Assembly (NCBI GenBank): GCA_900320865.1 | Contig: ONTT01000005.1 | Location: 38,365 to 102,364 of the forward strand | Direction: 5' to 3' | DNA: 64,000 nucleotides | DNA from: an uncultured Bacteroidales bacterium | GTDB taxonomy: Bacteria; Bacteroidota; Bacteroidia; Bacteroidales; Paludibacteraceae | In this document: piece by piece, positions 1 to 6,986 of the stretch | How positions within the stretch are numbered: position 1 is the first letter of the stretch | Layout of the letters: the number at the start of each line of letters is the position of its first letter | Made by a program: the position numbers and the translations under genes | The notes under the pieces: generated by a model | The model's database searches: none | The model's input: the letters and a program-made list of their open reading frames with translations, nothing else | What the model was told of the DNA's origin: nothing

Positions 1-1442
1 AAAGTGGTAAAACCTATTCTGTTACTGCTATTGGCGACAATGCTTTTGTACATTGCGTCCAATTAGCAACAGTGGTTATTCCTAGTAGCGTAAAATCGAT
101 AGGAGGTAATGCGTTTGGCTATTGTTCTTCTCTCAGTTCTATTACTATTCCAGAATCTGTAGAAAAGATAGGTGGATGCGCATTCTACGATTGCTCTTCT
201 TTGACATCTATTGTCTTACCAGATAATCTCAAAGAACTTGAGGGAGGAGTTTTTATGAAATGTGTTCAGTTGGGGGCAGTTAATATCCCTAATAAAGTTA
301 CAACTATAGGTCCTGGTGCTTTCTGGGGGTGCTGGTTCCTAAGCAAAATTACCTTACCAGATGGGGTTAAAACAGTTGAATCTACTGCTTTCAAAAATTG
401 TTTATCTCTGCAAGAAATCTCTATTGGCGCTAATGTGGCGTACTTTGGATCCGATGCCTTTCTGGATTGTTCCAACTTACAAAAAATTAATATTTCGAAT
501 CTGAGAAGATGGCTCACTACGGATTTTGCGAATGAGAAAGGAAATCCGCTCTACTATGCTAAACACTTGTATCTTGATAATTCCGAGGTGGTGGATTTAA
601 CAATTCCTGCCGACGTTCAGACTATTAATGAGCGAGTATTTATAAAGGGTGTTTTTAATACAGTAACCATTCCGCATACGGTAGATACTATCGGGAAAGA
701 CGCTTTTGCCGATGGGCAGATAAACTCCGTGAACACAGACGACCTGACGCATTGGTATAACATCTATTTCGCAAACGAGAAGAGTAATCCTATTTCTTGT
801 TCGCGAAAGCTCTTATTAAATAATATCGAAGTTAAAGAGCTGAATATTCCAGTACAAGTCACCACTATTGGACAATATGCATTTTATGGTGATGAACTAC
901 TCGAAAAAGTCATTGTCCCGCAACACGTGGAAAATATCGAATCTGGATCTTTTGGTTCATGTAGTAAGTTAGACTCTGCTATTATTGAACATATAGATAC
1001 AACCTGTGTCGTGGGGACAAGCGCTTTCCCGTTTAGAACAAAAGTGGTGCTCCAATGTGGGAATTTGAGTAAATTCAACGAATATAGCAATTGGAAGAGT
1101 TATAGTTTGTGTACGCTACATCCTTTTGAAATAACATGTACGAAGAATATAGAAGAAGCTGGTAAAATTGCAATTGTTCAAGATTGTGAAAACGTTACTC
1201 TCTCTGCAGAGGCAAATGAAAACTACATCTTTATCAAGTGGTCGGATGGTGTCACGGATGAGATAAGGGAAATAGTCTTAACAAACGACTTATCATTAGA
1301 AGCCGAGTTTGCATCTACTGAAGCCCTCGGTCAAATCACCAATGACGAGTTACCAACTACCACTAAGATCCTCTGTAACGGCCAAATCTTCATCCTCCGC
1401 GGGGATAAGACCTATACGGTAACCGGCCAAGAAGTGAGATAA
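1..1442 (+). CDS. BspA-type leucine-rich-repeat surface protein, 5' end missing
   Basis: The reading frame is open from the first bases of the window, so the gene begins upstream; about 479 residues are visible. Most of it is a string of LRR_5 repeats of the form IP-x2-V-x2-IG-x2-AF-x2-C-x2-L, as in BspA-like surface and adhesion proteins of Bacteroidota. The last 26 residues (LCNGQIFILRGDKTY then TVTGQEVR) resemble the short C-terminal tails of type IX-type secreted proteins in this phylum. Likely a secreted or surface protein; its ligand cannot be told. A hairpin terminator follows the stop codon. Confidence 0.85.
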   Translation, partial: SGKTYSVTAIGDNAFVHCVQLATVVIPSSVKSIGGNAFGYCSSLSSITIPESVEKIGGCAFYDCSSLTSIVLPDNLKELEGGVFMKCVQLGAVNIPNKVTTIGPGAFWGCWFLSKITLPDGVKTVESTAFKNCLSLQEISIGANVAYFGSDAFLDCSNLQKINISNLRRWLTTDFANEKGNPLYYAKHLYLDNSEVVDLTIPADVQTINERVFIKGVFNTVTIPHTVDTIGKDAFADGQINSVNTDDLTHWYNIYFANEKSNPISCSRKLLLNNIEVKELNIPVQVTTIGQYAFYGDELLEKVIVPQHVENIESGSFGSCSKLDSAIIEHIDTTCVVGTSAFPFRTKVVLQCGNLSKFNEYSNWKSYSLCTLHPFEITCTKNIEEAGKIAIVQDCENVTLSAEANENYIFIKWSDGVTDEIREIVLTNDLSLEAEFASTEALGQITNDELPTTTKILCNGQIFILRGDKTYTVTGQEVR

Positions 1443-1490
1443 ACCTTCGTCCATTTGCCGAGATCTCATCCGGCACCCCTTTCGTTAAGT

Positions 1491-1523
1491 TCGCGAGTCG
1501 TCAGGCTCGCGTTCTTTTTCTTG
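1491..1523 (+). terminator. Rho-independent terminator of the LRR gene
   Basis: Inverted repeat CGCGAG / CTCGCG (1492-1497 and 1506-1511) with an 8-nt loop, followed by TTCTTTTTCTT. Confidence 0.7.
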
Positions 1524-1541
1524 ATAAATTCCCCTCCAAAA

Positions 1542-1573
1542 TTTGCATATATCAAAAATTTGTTGTATCTTTG
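1542..1573 (+). promoter_or_regulatory. Bacteroidota promoter of the winged-helix gene
   Basis: TTTG at 1542-1545, 20 bp gap, TATCTTTG at 1566-1573. It lies 23 bp before the ATG at 1597, so an ATG at 1543 inside the promoter is not the true start. Confidence 0.8.
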
Positions 1574-1596
1574 CAGTCGCAAATTTTAAAGGTTAT

Positions 1597-1950
1597 ATGG
1601 CAAAGAGTTTTTATTTTTCGATACAGAGTTGGATGTTGGAGGAGATGGACCTGTCCCTTACCGACGTCGCGGTGTTCGCATATATCAACGGATTAACCAA
1701 TTCCGAGGAACTGGGCAAACAAGGATGGCACGGATCAATACGATGTCTGGCCAAAGTGCTGCATGTTTGCTCTTCTACCATGAATGATATCATAAATCGT
1801 TTAGAACAGCGAGGATTCATCCGCATCGCTAACGGCTTTATTATCAGCAACTTACACCGAGATCTACCTCCTAAAGAAGAGCCAAAAACACCCGCTGTCC
1901 AGAATCCGGACACTATTGAACAGGTAGATGGTATCGAAATGCCATTTTAA
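1597..1950 (+). CDS. Small winged-helix DNA-binding protein
   Basis: 117 residues. The N-terminal part (MAKSFYFSIQSWMLEE) and the centre (GSIRCLAKVLHVCSSTMNDI) fit a winged-helix fold like the N-terminal domains of replication-initiator or DnaD/MarR-type proteins: a helix that stays on one genetic programme (DVAVFAYINGL), a recognition helix (STMNDIINRLEQRG) and a wing (FIRIANGFIISN). The tail after residue 90 is rich in Pro, Glu and Lys. The start at 1597 is chosen because the promoter covers the earlier ATG. Directly behind its stop lies a four-unit, 21-bp array, a possible binding site. No replicase or integrase is adjacent, so its role is open. Confidence 0.6.
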   Translation: MAKSFYFSIQSWMLEEMDLSLTDVAVFAYINGLTNSEELGKQGWHGSIRCLAKVLHVCSSTMNDIINRLEQRGFIRIANGFIISNLHRDLPPKEEPKTPAVQNPDTIEQVDGIEMPF

Positions 1951-1951
1951 G

Positions 1952-2035
1952 GCGTCTTTGTAAACGGATATCGGACAGCCGTGTACGGAAATCGTTCGTA
2001 TCTGTGCGGAATCCGTGCATTATTGTGCGATAATC
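1952..2035. repeat. Iteron-like array of four degenerate 21-bp units
   Basis: Units at 1952-1972, 1973-1993, 1994-2014 and 2015-2035 align without gaps. Unit positions 10-18 follow T-G-T-G-C-G-G-A-A with few changes, and the units end in ATC or TCC. Each unit also splits into three heptamers that on the minus strand tend to end in CCG. It starts two bases after the winged-helix stop codon. On the minus strand it happens to encode a repetitive open frame, which I treat as a by-product of the repeat. Confidence 0.65.
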
Positions 2036-2221
2036 GGACAGAATTATTAAATAAACGCTAGTATGGCTGCTGCTGCAAGGCGGGGCAAGACAGGACTGAA
2101 ACATTTTGAAAGAAAGAATTTATATATATTTTCCTCGAATCTTTGTATGCACCTTATGAACCCAACCGCCAACACCTTAACAATCATAGACAGAATAAGG
2201 CATGCATAGGAGTTCTATTGG

Positions 2222-2265
2222 GTGATTATAGCGTGATTAATGCGTGATTATTGTGTGATTCGAAG
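2222..2265. repeat. Four-unit array with exact 11-bp spacing
   Basis: GTGATT begins at 2222, 2233, 2244 and 2255, always 11 bp apart; units are GTGATTATAGC, GTGATTAATGC, GTGATTATTGT and GTGATTCGAAG. The 11-bp period would put every copy on the same face of the helix. The rest of the 363-bp gap between 1951 and 2313 holds the 21-bp array, this array and the leader below; I see no gene in it. Confidence 0.8.
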
Positions 2266-2284
2266 AGGAGGAGGAAGAAGCAAA

Positions 2285-2316
2285 TTTGTTAAACAACTGA
2301 AAATCAAATATTTATG
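2285..2316 (+). promoter_or_regulatory. Conserved leader ending at an ATG, copy 1
   Basis: TTTGTTAAAC then AACTGAAAATCAAATATTT and the ATG. Apart from one inserted base and about four changes it matches 63651-63681, in front of another small gene. Both copies sit directly downstream of an 11-bp-phased array. Confidence 0.7.
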
Positions 2317-2736
2317 GCAAGAGAAAAACTTTCCGCGGGTATTGATGAAGTCAACGGAGCTACCTCTCCCGGACATATCCATCGCATCAAACGCTTTCGC
2401 GATCCACGGGGACGTATCATTGGCGTCGGAGTACAAGAAACATATGACGTCAAGCACCCTCGTAACTGGAAAAAGAAACCTGCCGTAGGGGAAGAGAAAG
2501 CGAACCAGCAGCTCTTCAAAAAAGCCTCTGAAATCATGGATAAAGCTTTGAGTGACCCTAAACTCTATGACTATTGGCAGCGGCGTTTCGAAGCGCAGTT
2601 ATTTGCCACAAAAGGCTCTAAACCCGATCGTTTTGCCCTCGCCCTGCCGAATGGTACCAAGAAGCGCTACATACGTTTCGACGCCTTTGTACGTGCCATG
2701 ATCATGCAGGAACTCAAAGCCAAACAACAAAAATAG
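2314..2736 (+). CDS. Unknown 140-aa basic protein
   Basis: I do not recognise the family. The sequence is Lys/Arg-rich with no signal peptide or membrane segment, so it is probably cytoplasmic. The N-terminal third contains GHIHRIKRFRDPRGR and a possible beta-strand region; residues 65-140 look helical with aromatic positions (YDYWQRRF) and end in a basic helix (MIMQELKAKQQK). It has its own repeat array and leader and is followed directly by the thiL promoter, so it is probably monocistronic. DNA or RNA binding would fit the composition but is only a guess. Confidence 0.6.
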   Translation: MAREKLSAGIDEVNGATSPGHIHRIKRFRDPRGRIIGVGVQETYDVKHPRNWKKKPAVGEEKANQQLFKKASEIMDKALSDPKLYDYWQRRFEAQLFATKGSKPDRFALALPNGTKKRYIRFDAFVRAMIMQELKAKQQK

Positions 2737-2755
2737 CGTTTTTTTGCTAAAAATC

Positions 2756-2786
2756 TTGCAAATTTGAAAAATTTGTAGTACCTTTG
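2756..2786 (+). promoter_or_regulatory. Promoter of thiL
   Basis: TTG at 2756-2758, 20 bp gap, TACCTTTG at 2779-2786; the coding start is 25 bp further on. No TPP riboswitch pattern is visible in this short leader. Confidence 0.8.
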
Positions 2787-2810
2787 CGCCCGATTTTATT
2801 TTGGCGTATT

Positions 2811-3830
2811 ATGGCGAAAACAGAAATAGCTTCATTGGGTGAGTTCGGACTCATCAAAGAACTGACCAAAGACATCAAGCCTGTGCAGCCCAGTACCCTC
2901 AAAGGAGTAGGGGATGACTGCGCGGTAATGAACTTTGGTAATGACTCAAAAGTGCTGATGACAACGGATATGTTGTTGGAAGGCATTCATTTCAATTTGG
3001 AATACGTGCCGCTCAAGCACCTGGGCTACAAGGCTGCGGTGGTTAATTTCTCGGATATCTATGCGATGAACGGTACACCGACTCAGATCACGGTGAGCCT
3101 GGGTATCAGTAAGCGTTTCTCGGTAGAGGACATAGAGGCTTTGTACGCGGGCGTGCGCCTGGCGTGCGAGCGTTATGGTGTGGATATCGTTGGTGGCGAC
3201 ACCTGTGCGTCGATGACCGGCCTGACCATCAGTATCACCTGTCTGGGTGTGGCCAAAGAGAAAGATATCGTCTATCGCAACGGCGCAAAACTGAACGACC
3301 TGATCTGCGTGAGCGGTAACTTGGGTACGGCTTATATGGGTTTGCAGTTGCTGGAGCGCGAGCGCTTGGCGAATGCCGAACAACCGGATTTCGCGGGTAA
3401 GGAATACTTGCTGGAGCGGCAGTTGAAACCCGAAGCGCGACGCGATATCTTAGAGGCGCTGCGCAAAGCGGGTGTCAAACCGACAGCCATGATGGACGTG
3501 AGTGACGGACTCTCGTCCGAGTTGATGCATATCTGTTCGCAGAGCGGCGTGGGTTGCTGCATCTACGAAGACAAACTGCCGATAGACTTCGAGGCTGCGG
3601 CTTTGGCGGAGGAGATGAACCTGAATATCGTCACCTGTGCACTCAATGGCGGTGAGGACTATGAACTGCTCTTCACCTGCTCGCTGGACGACTATGAGAA
3701 ACTGATCCCGATAGAGGACCTGTATATCATCGGCCATATCACGAAGGCCGAATACGGATGTAACCTCATCGGCAGAAACGGAGAAGAAATTGCATTAAAA
3801 GCACAAGGATGGAACGCTTTTAATGAATAA
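2811..3830 (+). CDS. thiL: Thiamine-monophosphate kinase
   Basis: 339 residues, usual for ThiL. It phosphorylates thiamine monophosphate with ATP to give thiamine diphosphate, the last step of vitamin B1 synthesis, in the cytoplasm. Family motifs are visible in order: GVGDDCAV, TTDMLLEGIHF, the Mg-binding NFSDIYAMNGTP, GGDTC, MDVSDGL and GGEDYELLFT. The ATG at 2784 lies inside the promoter, so 2811 is the start. The stop codon sits within a small heptamer array that runs into the next start codon, so it is probably cotranscribed with the glycosyltransferase downstream although the functions are unrelated. Confidence 0.95.
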   Translation: MAKTEIASLGEFGLIKELTKDIKPVQPSTLKGVGDDCAVMNFGNDSKVLMTTDMLLEGIHFNLEYVPLKHLGYKAAVVNFSDIYAMNGTPTQITVSLGISKRFSVEDIEALYAGVRLACERYGVDIVGGDTCASMTGLTISITCLGVAKEKDIVYRNGAKLNDLICVSGNLGTAYMGLQLLERERLANAEQPDFAGKEYLLERQLKPEARRDILEALRKAGVKPTAMMDVSDGLSSELMHICSQSGVGCCIYEDKLPIDFEAAALAEEMNLNIVTCALNGGEDYELLFTCSLDDYEKLIPIEDLYIIGHITKAEYGCNLIGRNGEEIALKAQGWNAFNE

Positions 3831-3849
3831 TTAATAGAGAATAATGAAT
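3822..3849. repeat. Heptamer array across the thiL stop and the GT2 start
   Basis: AATGAAT, AATTAAT, AGAGAAT, AATGAAT: four 7-bp units. The first two contain the thiL stop codon and the last contains the ATG of the next gene. Confidence 0.6.
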
Positions 3850-4869
3850 ATCTTTTTTTCCATAGTTATACCGGTGTATAACCGGCCGGATGAGGTAGCG
3901 GAGTTGTTGGAGAGTCTGAGTAAACAGACGGACAAAGGCTTCGAGGTGCTGGTGATCGAAGATGGCTCGAGTGTGCCGTGCGAAGAAATCTGCAAACAAT
4001 ACGAGAAGCAACTCGACCTGCATTATTACTTCAAGCCCAATTCGGGGCGCAGCGAGACACGTAATTACGGTATTGCGCGTGCTACGGGTGATTGGTTTAT
4101 TATCTATGACTCGGATGTCATCGTCCCGCCGCAGTATATCGCTACGGTGCGCGCAGAACTGGCCAAACAGCCGGAAGTGAATTGTTACGGAGGACCCGAT
4201 GCGGCGGACTCCAGTTTCTCGGACGTACAGAAAGCGATTAACTACTCGATGACTTCGATCATGACGACCGGAGGTATCCGAGGCGCTACGAAGAATAAGA
4301 AAAAGTTCTCGCCGCGTTCGTTTAACATGGGTATCTCGCGTAAGTGCTTCGAGACCGTGGGCGGGTACAAGAACATGATCGGCGAAGACATCGATCTCAG
4401 TATCCGTATTCAGCAGGCGGGTTTCAAGACGACCCTCATCTCTGAGGCCTATGTCTATCATAAGCGCCGCGTGGATCTGAAGAAGTTCTTCCGCCAAGTC
4501 AATACCTTTGGTAAAGGTCGTGTCCTCTTAGGCGAACTTCATCCGGGTAGCACGAAACTGGTGCACCTGTTACCGGCCGCTTTTGTGTTGGGCAATAGCG
4601 CACTCGTGCTGGCAGCCATCGCGTTGTTGGTCATCAGCCTTGTGACGAAAGCCTTCAGTCCTTGGTGGGCATTGCTCTGTCTGGCGCCTATCGCGCTCTA
4701 CGTGTTGGGTATCTTTACCGAATCGCTCATCAAGAATAAATCGCTGAAGATCGCTTTCCTCTCCATCGCTACGGCTTATATGCAGTTGTTCGGCTACGGA
4801 ACGGGATTCCTCGGCGAGTGCCTGACGCACAAAGCCCGTAAAGCTAAACAGGAAGAGCTTTACAAATGA
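3844..4869 (+). CDS. Membrane-anchored family 2 glycosyltransferase
   Basis: 341 residues. The N-terminal GT-A domain starts with SIVIPVYNRPDEVAELLESL, then has IEDGSS for the nucleotide and a DSDV metal-binding motif near residue 92. The acceptor-side ED motif is GEDIDLSIRI. Residues about 238-295 hold two hydrophobic helices (LLPAAFVLGNSALVLAAIAL and a second near PWWALLCLAPIALYVLG), so the enzyme should sit at the inner membrane with its catalytic domain in the cytoplasm. It begins a glycan-synthesis run with the UDP-glucuronate decarboxylase downstream; sugar and acceptor are unknown. Confidence 0.88.
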   Translation: MNIFFSIVIPVYNRPDEVAELLESLSKQTDKGFEVLVIEDGSSVPCEEICKQYEKQLDLHYYFKPNSGRSETRNYGIARATGDWFIIYDSDVIVPPQYIATVRAELAKQPEVNCYGGPDAADSSFSDVQKAINYSMTSIMTTGGIRGATKNKKKFSPRSFNMGISRKCFETVGGYKNMIGEDIDLSIRIQQAGFKTTLISEAYVYHKRRVDLKKFFRQVNTFGKGRVLLGELHPGSTKLVHLLPAAFVLGNSALVLAAIALLVISLVTKAFSPWWALLCLAPIALYVLGIFTESLIKNKSLKIAFLSIATAYMQLFGYGTGFLGECLTHKARKAKQEELYK

Positions 4870-4902
4870 TGAAATGATATAAATGATGAAAATGATAATA
4901 TG
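4867..4902. repeat. Short imperfect ATGATGAAA repeats in an intercistronic gap
   Basis: Imperfect 8-10 bp units around AAATGATG run from the GT2 stop to the next ATG. They resemble the heptamer-filled gaps elsewhere in the window but the period is less regular. Confidence 0.4.
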
Positions 4903-5841
4903 AAAAAGATTTTAGTTACAGGAGGTGCAGGATTTCTCGGTTCGCACTTATGCGAGGCCTTGTTGAAACAAGGCAATGAGGTGATCTGCATGGACAATTA
5001 TTTCACGGGCAGTAAGTCGAATATCGTTCATCTGCTCGACAACCCGTATTTCGAACTCTACCGTCATGACGTGACCATGCCGGCCCACGTGGAGGTGGAT
5101 GAGATTTACAATCTCGCTTGTCCTGCTTCGCCGATTCACTACCAGTACGACCCGATCAAGACCATCCAGACCTCTATCATGGGTGCGATAAATATGTTAG
5201 GTGTAGCCAAACGCACGGGTGCGAAGATCCTGCAGGCTTCGACGAGTGAAGTGTACGGAGATCCGCATGTGCATCCGCAGCCCGAAGAGTATTGGGGTAA
5301 TGTGAACCCGATTGGTATCCGTTCGTGCTATGACGAAGGCAAACGGTGCGCAGAGACTCTGTTCTTCGACTACCATCGTCAGAACAACGTGCGTATCAAA
5401 GTCATCCGTATCTTCAATACCTACGGCCCGAACATGCACCCGAATGACGGACGTGTGGTTTCGAACTTCATCGTGCAGGCCCTCAAAGGCAAAGATATCA
5501 CGATCTACGGCGACGGTTCGCAAACCCGCTCGTTCTGTTACTGCGACGACCTTATTCGCGGCATGATCGCCATGATGGCTACGCCGGATGAGATCACGGG
5601 TCCGATTAACTTAGGTAACCCGCATGAGTTCACCATCAAGCAATTGGCGGAATTAGTGATCGAACTGACGGGTTCGAAGTCGCAGATCATCTATGAGCCG
5701 CTTCCTTCCGATGACCCTACACAGCGTCAGCCGATCATCGATAAGGCAAAAGAGATCCTGAATTGGGAGCCTACCGTACAATTACGCGAAGGACTCGTGA
5801 AGACGATCGAATATTTTGATAAGAAGTTGAAGAATGATTAA
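4900..5841 (+). CDS. UDP-glucuronate decarboxylase (UDP-xylose synthase type)
   Basis: 313 residues, an extended short-chain dehydrogenase. It should oxidise UDP-glucuronate with NAD+, decarboxylate it and reduce it to UDP-xylose. Visible features: the Rossmann motif [10 protein letters not shown], the UXS signature [12 protein letters not shown], the catalytic TSEVYGD and Y-x3-K in CYDEGKR, and [15 protein letters not shown]. These separate it from GalE and RmlB. It lies between a glycosyltransferase and a KdsC-like phosphatase whose start overlaps its 3' end by 8 nt, indicating an operon. UDP-xylose or an arabinose-type pentose would be used in a surface glycan. Confidence 0.85.
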   Translation: MKKILVTGGAGFLGSHLCEALLKQGNEVICMDNYFTGSKSNIVHLLDNPYFELYRHDVTMPAHVEVDEIYNLACPASPIHYQYDPIKTIQTSIMGAINMLGVAKRTGAKILQASTSEVYGDPHVHPQPEEYWGNVNPIGIRSCYDEGKRCAETLFFDYHRQNNVRIKVIRIFNTYGPNMHPNDGRVVSNFIVQALKGKDITIYGDGSQTRSFCYCDDLIRGMIAMMATPDEITGPINLGNPHEFTIKQLAELVIELTGSKSQIIYEPLPSDDPTQRQPIIDKAKEILNWEPTVQLREGLVKTIEYFDKKLKND

Positions 5842-6319
5842 GCTTTTTTTGACGGACGTAGACGGCTGTCTGACAGACGGAGGTATGTATTACACCGCCG
5901 AAGGCGATGTGATGAAGCGTTTTTGCGTCTATGACGGCATGGGCATGGTCCTGCTCCGCAAAGCAGGTATAGCCTGTGGTATACTGACTTCCGAGAACAG
6001 TCCCATCGTGAAGGCACGGGCCGAGAAACTGAAGCTGGACTACCTGTATATGGGTGTAGGCAGTAAGGACCAGGCAGGCAGCCTGACGAAGTTAGAGGCC
6101 GCTAAACGAATCTGCGAGAAGATGGGTATCACCTTAGCGGAAGTATGCTATGTGGGCGATGATGTGAATGACATCGACCTCTTAGAAGCCGTCGGTATGC
6201 CCTGTTGCCCGCCGAATGCCCGTCCGGAAGTAAAAGCGATTCAAAACATCCGAGTTCTCCGGACAGCCGGAGGGCAAGGAGCCATTCGAGAAGTATGCGA
6301 CATATTGCTTTCATATTAG
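5834..6319 (+). CDS. kdsC: HAD phosphatase of the KdsC (Kdo-8-phosphate phosphatase) type
   Basis: 161 residues, a capless C0-type HAD enzyme. Motif I is [12 protein letters not shown] near residue 5, motif II the Ser in LTSENS, motif III the Lys in GSKDQ and motif [13 protein letters not shown]. KdsC releases phosphate from Kdo-8-phosphate in LPS core synthesis. The KdsD two genes downstream supports this, but the same fold also occurs as phosphatase or activator partner of CMP-sugar synthases. It overlaps both neighbours (8 nt and 25 nt), so translation is probably coupled. Confidence 0.75.
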   Translation: MIKLFLTDVDGCLTDGGMYYTAEGDVMKRFCVYDGMGMVLLRKAGIACGILTSENSPIVKARAEKLKLDYLYMGVGSKDQAGSLTKLEAAKRICEKMGITLAEVCYVGDDVNDIDLLEAVGMPCCPPNARPEVKAIQNIRVLRTAGGQGAIREVCDILLSY

Positions 6320-6984
6320 CCGGAGGCATGGGAAGCCGTGTGGGCGGAGAGACTCCGAAGCAGTTTTTACCTCTACCGGACGGACGTTCGGTACTGGAGC
6401 ATTCGGTAGATGCCTTCGAACAGAGTCATTATATCCATGAGATCGTCATTGTGACGCATCCTGATTGGATAGAAGAGACGGAACAGTTGGTGCAACGTAA
6501 CTCATGGACCAAGGTGACGCATGTCATCAGTGGCGGAGCAGAACGATGGGAGAGTTCATGGAATGGCATTTCGCTGTACCTCAAGGATGATAAAAAAGAT
6601 CCGGATACGTTCTATTGGTTCCACGATGCGGCGCGTCCCTTCGTTTCGCAGGATATCATCGCCCGTGTGGCAGAGGCGTTACGAAACCATCTTGCGGTAA
6701 CCGTAGCTGTACCTGTTACGGATACATTATATAAAATCGAGAGTGGAAAGCAGAAAGTAAAAAGTATGCCTTCGCGTAGCGAATATATGCGTGCGCAGAC
6801 CCCGCAGGCTTTTCATTACTTAGTGATTGGTCCGGCCTATATGCGGGCAATAGAGAAAGGTAAGATTCAAGCGACCGACGATGTCGGAATTCTGATGGCC
6901 TATAACCCGGAAGTGGATGTGTATGTGGTAGCGGGCGAAGAGGCGAATCGCAAAATCACCTATAAGGAGGATCTCGAAAAGTAA
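6295..6984 (+). CDS. ispD: IspD/TarI-family cytidylyltransferase
   Basis: 229 residues from the ATG at 6295, which overlaps the end of the KdsC-like gene. The nucleotide-binding [19 protein letters not shown] and the motifs HDAARPF and AQTPQAF are those of IspD, which makes CDP-methylerythritol in the MEP isoprenoid pathway, and of its paralogue TarI, which makes CDP-ribitol. The family alone does not settle which. Position between two Kdo enzymes and near a TagF-like transferase leaves TarI-like use in a polyol-phosphate glycan possible; a second ispD elsewhere in the genome would favour that. Residues 148-159 coincide with a heptamer-like DNA stretch but without net length change. Confidence 0.75.
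   Translation: MRHIAFILAGGMGSRVGGETPKQFLPLPDGRSVLEHSVDAFEQSHYIHEIVIVTHPDWIEETEQLVQRNSWTKVTHVISGGAERWESSWNGISLYLKDDKKDPDTFYWFHDAARPFVSQDIIARVAEALRNHLAVTVAVPVTDTLYKIESGKQKVKSMPSRSEYMRAQTPQAFHYLVIGPAYMRAIEKGKIQATDDVGILMAYNPEVDVYVVAGEEANRKITYKEDLEK
6736..6770. repeat. Weak heptamer-like stretch within the ispD-like gene
   Basis: ATCGAGA, GTGGAAA, GCAGAAA, GTAAAAA, GTATGCC. It resembles the mutY and S9 stretches, but the protein is not longer than E. coli IspD here, so it is a replacement or chance. Confidence 0.3.
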
Positions 6985-6986
6985 TC

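Noticed and set aside
1913-2104. Minus-strand 63-aa open frame over the 21-bp array with a repetitive protein
   Set aside because: The repetition comes from the DNA array; no promoter or homologue-like features are visible.
2761-2810. TPP riboswitch before thiL
   Set aside because: The leader is only about 25 nt and has no THI-box pattern.
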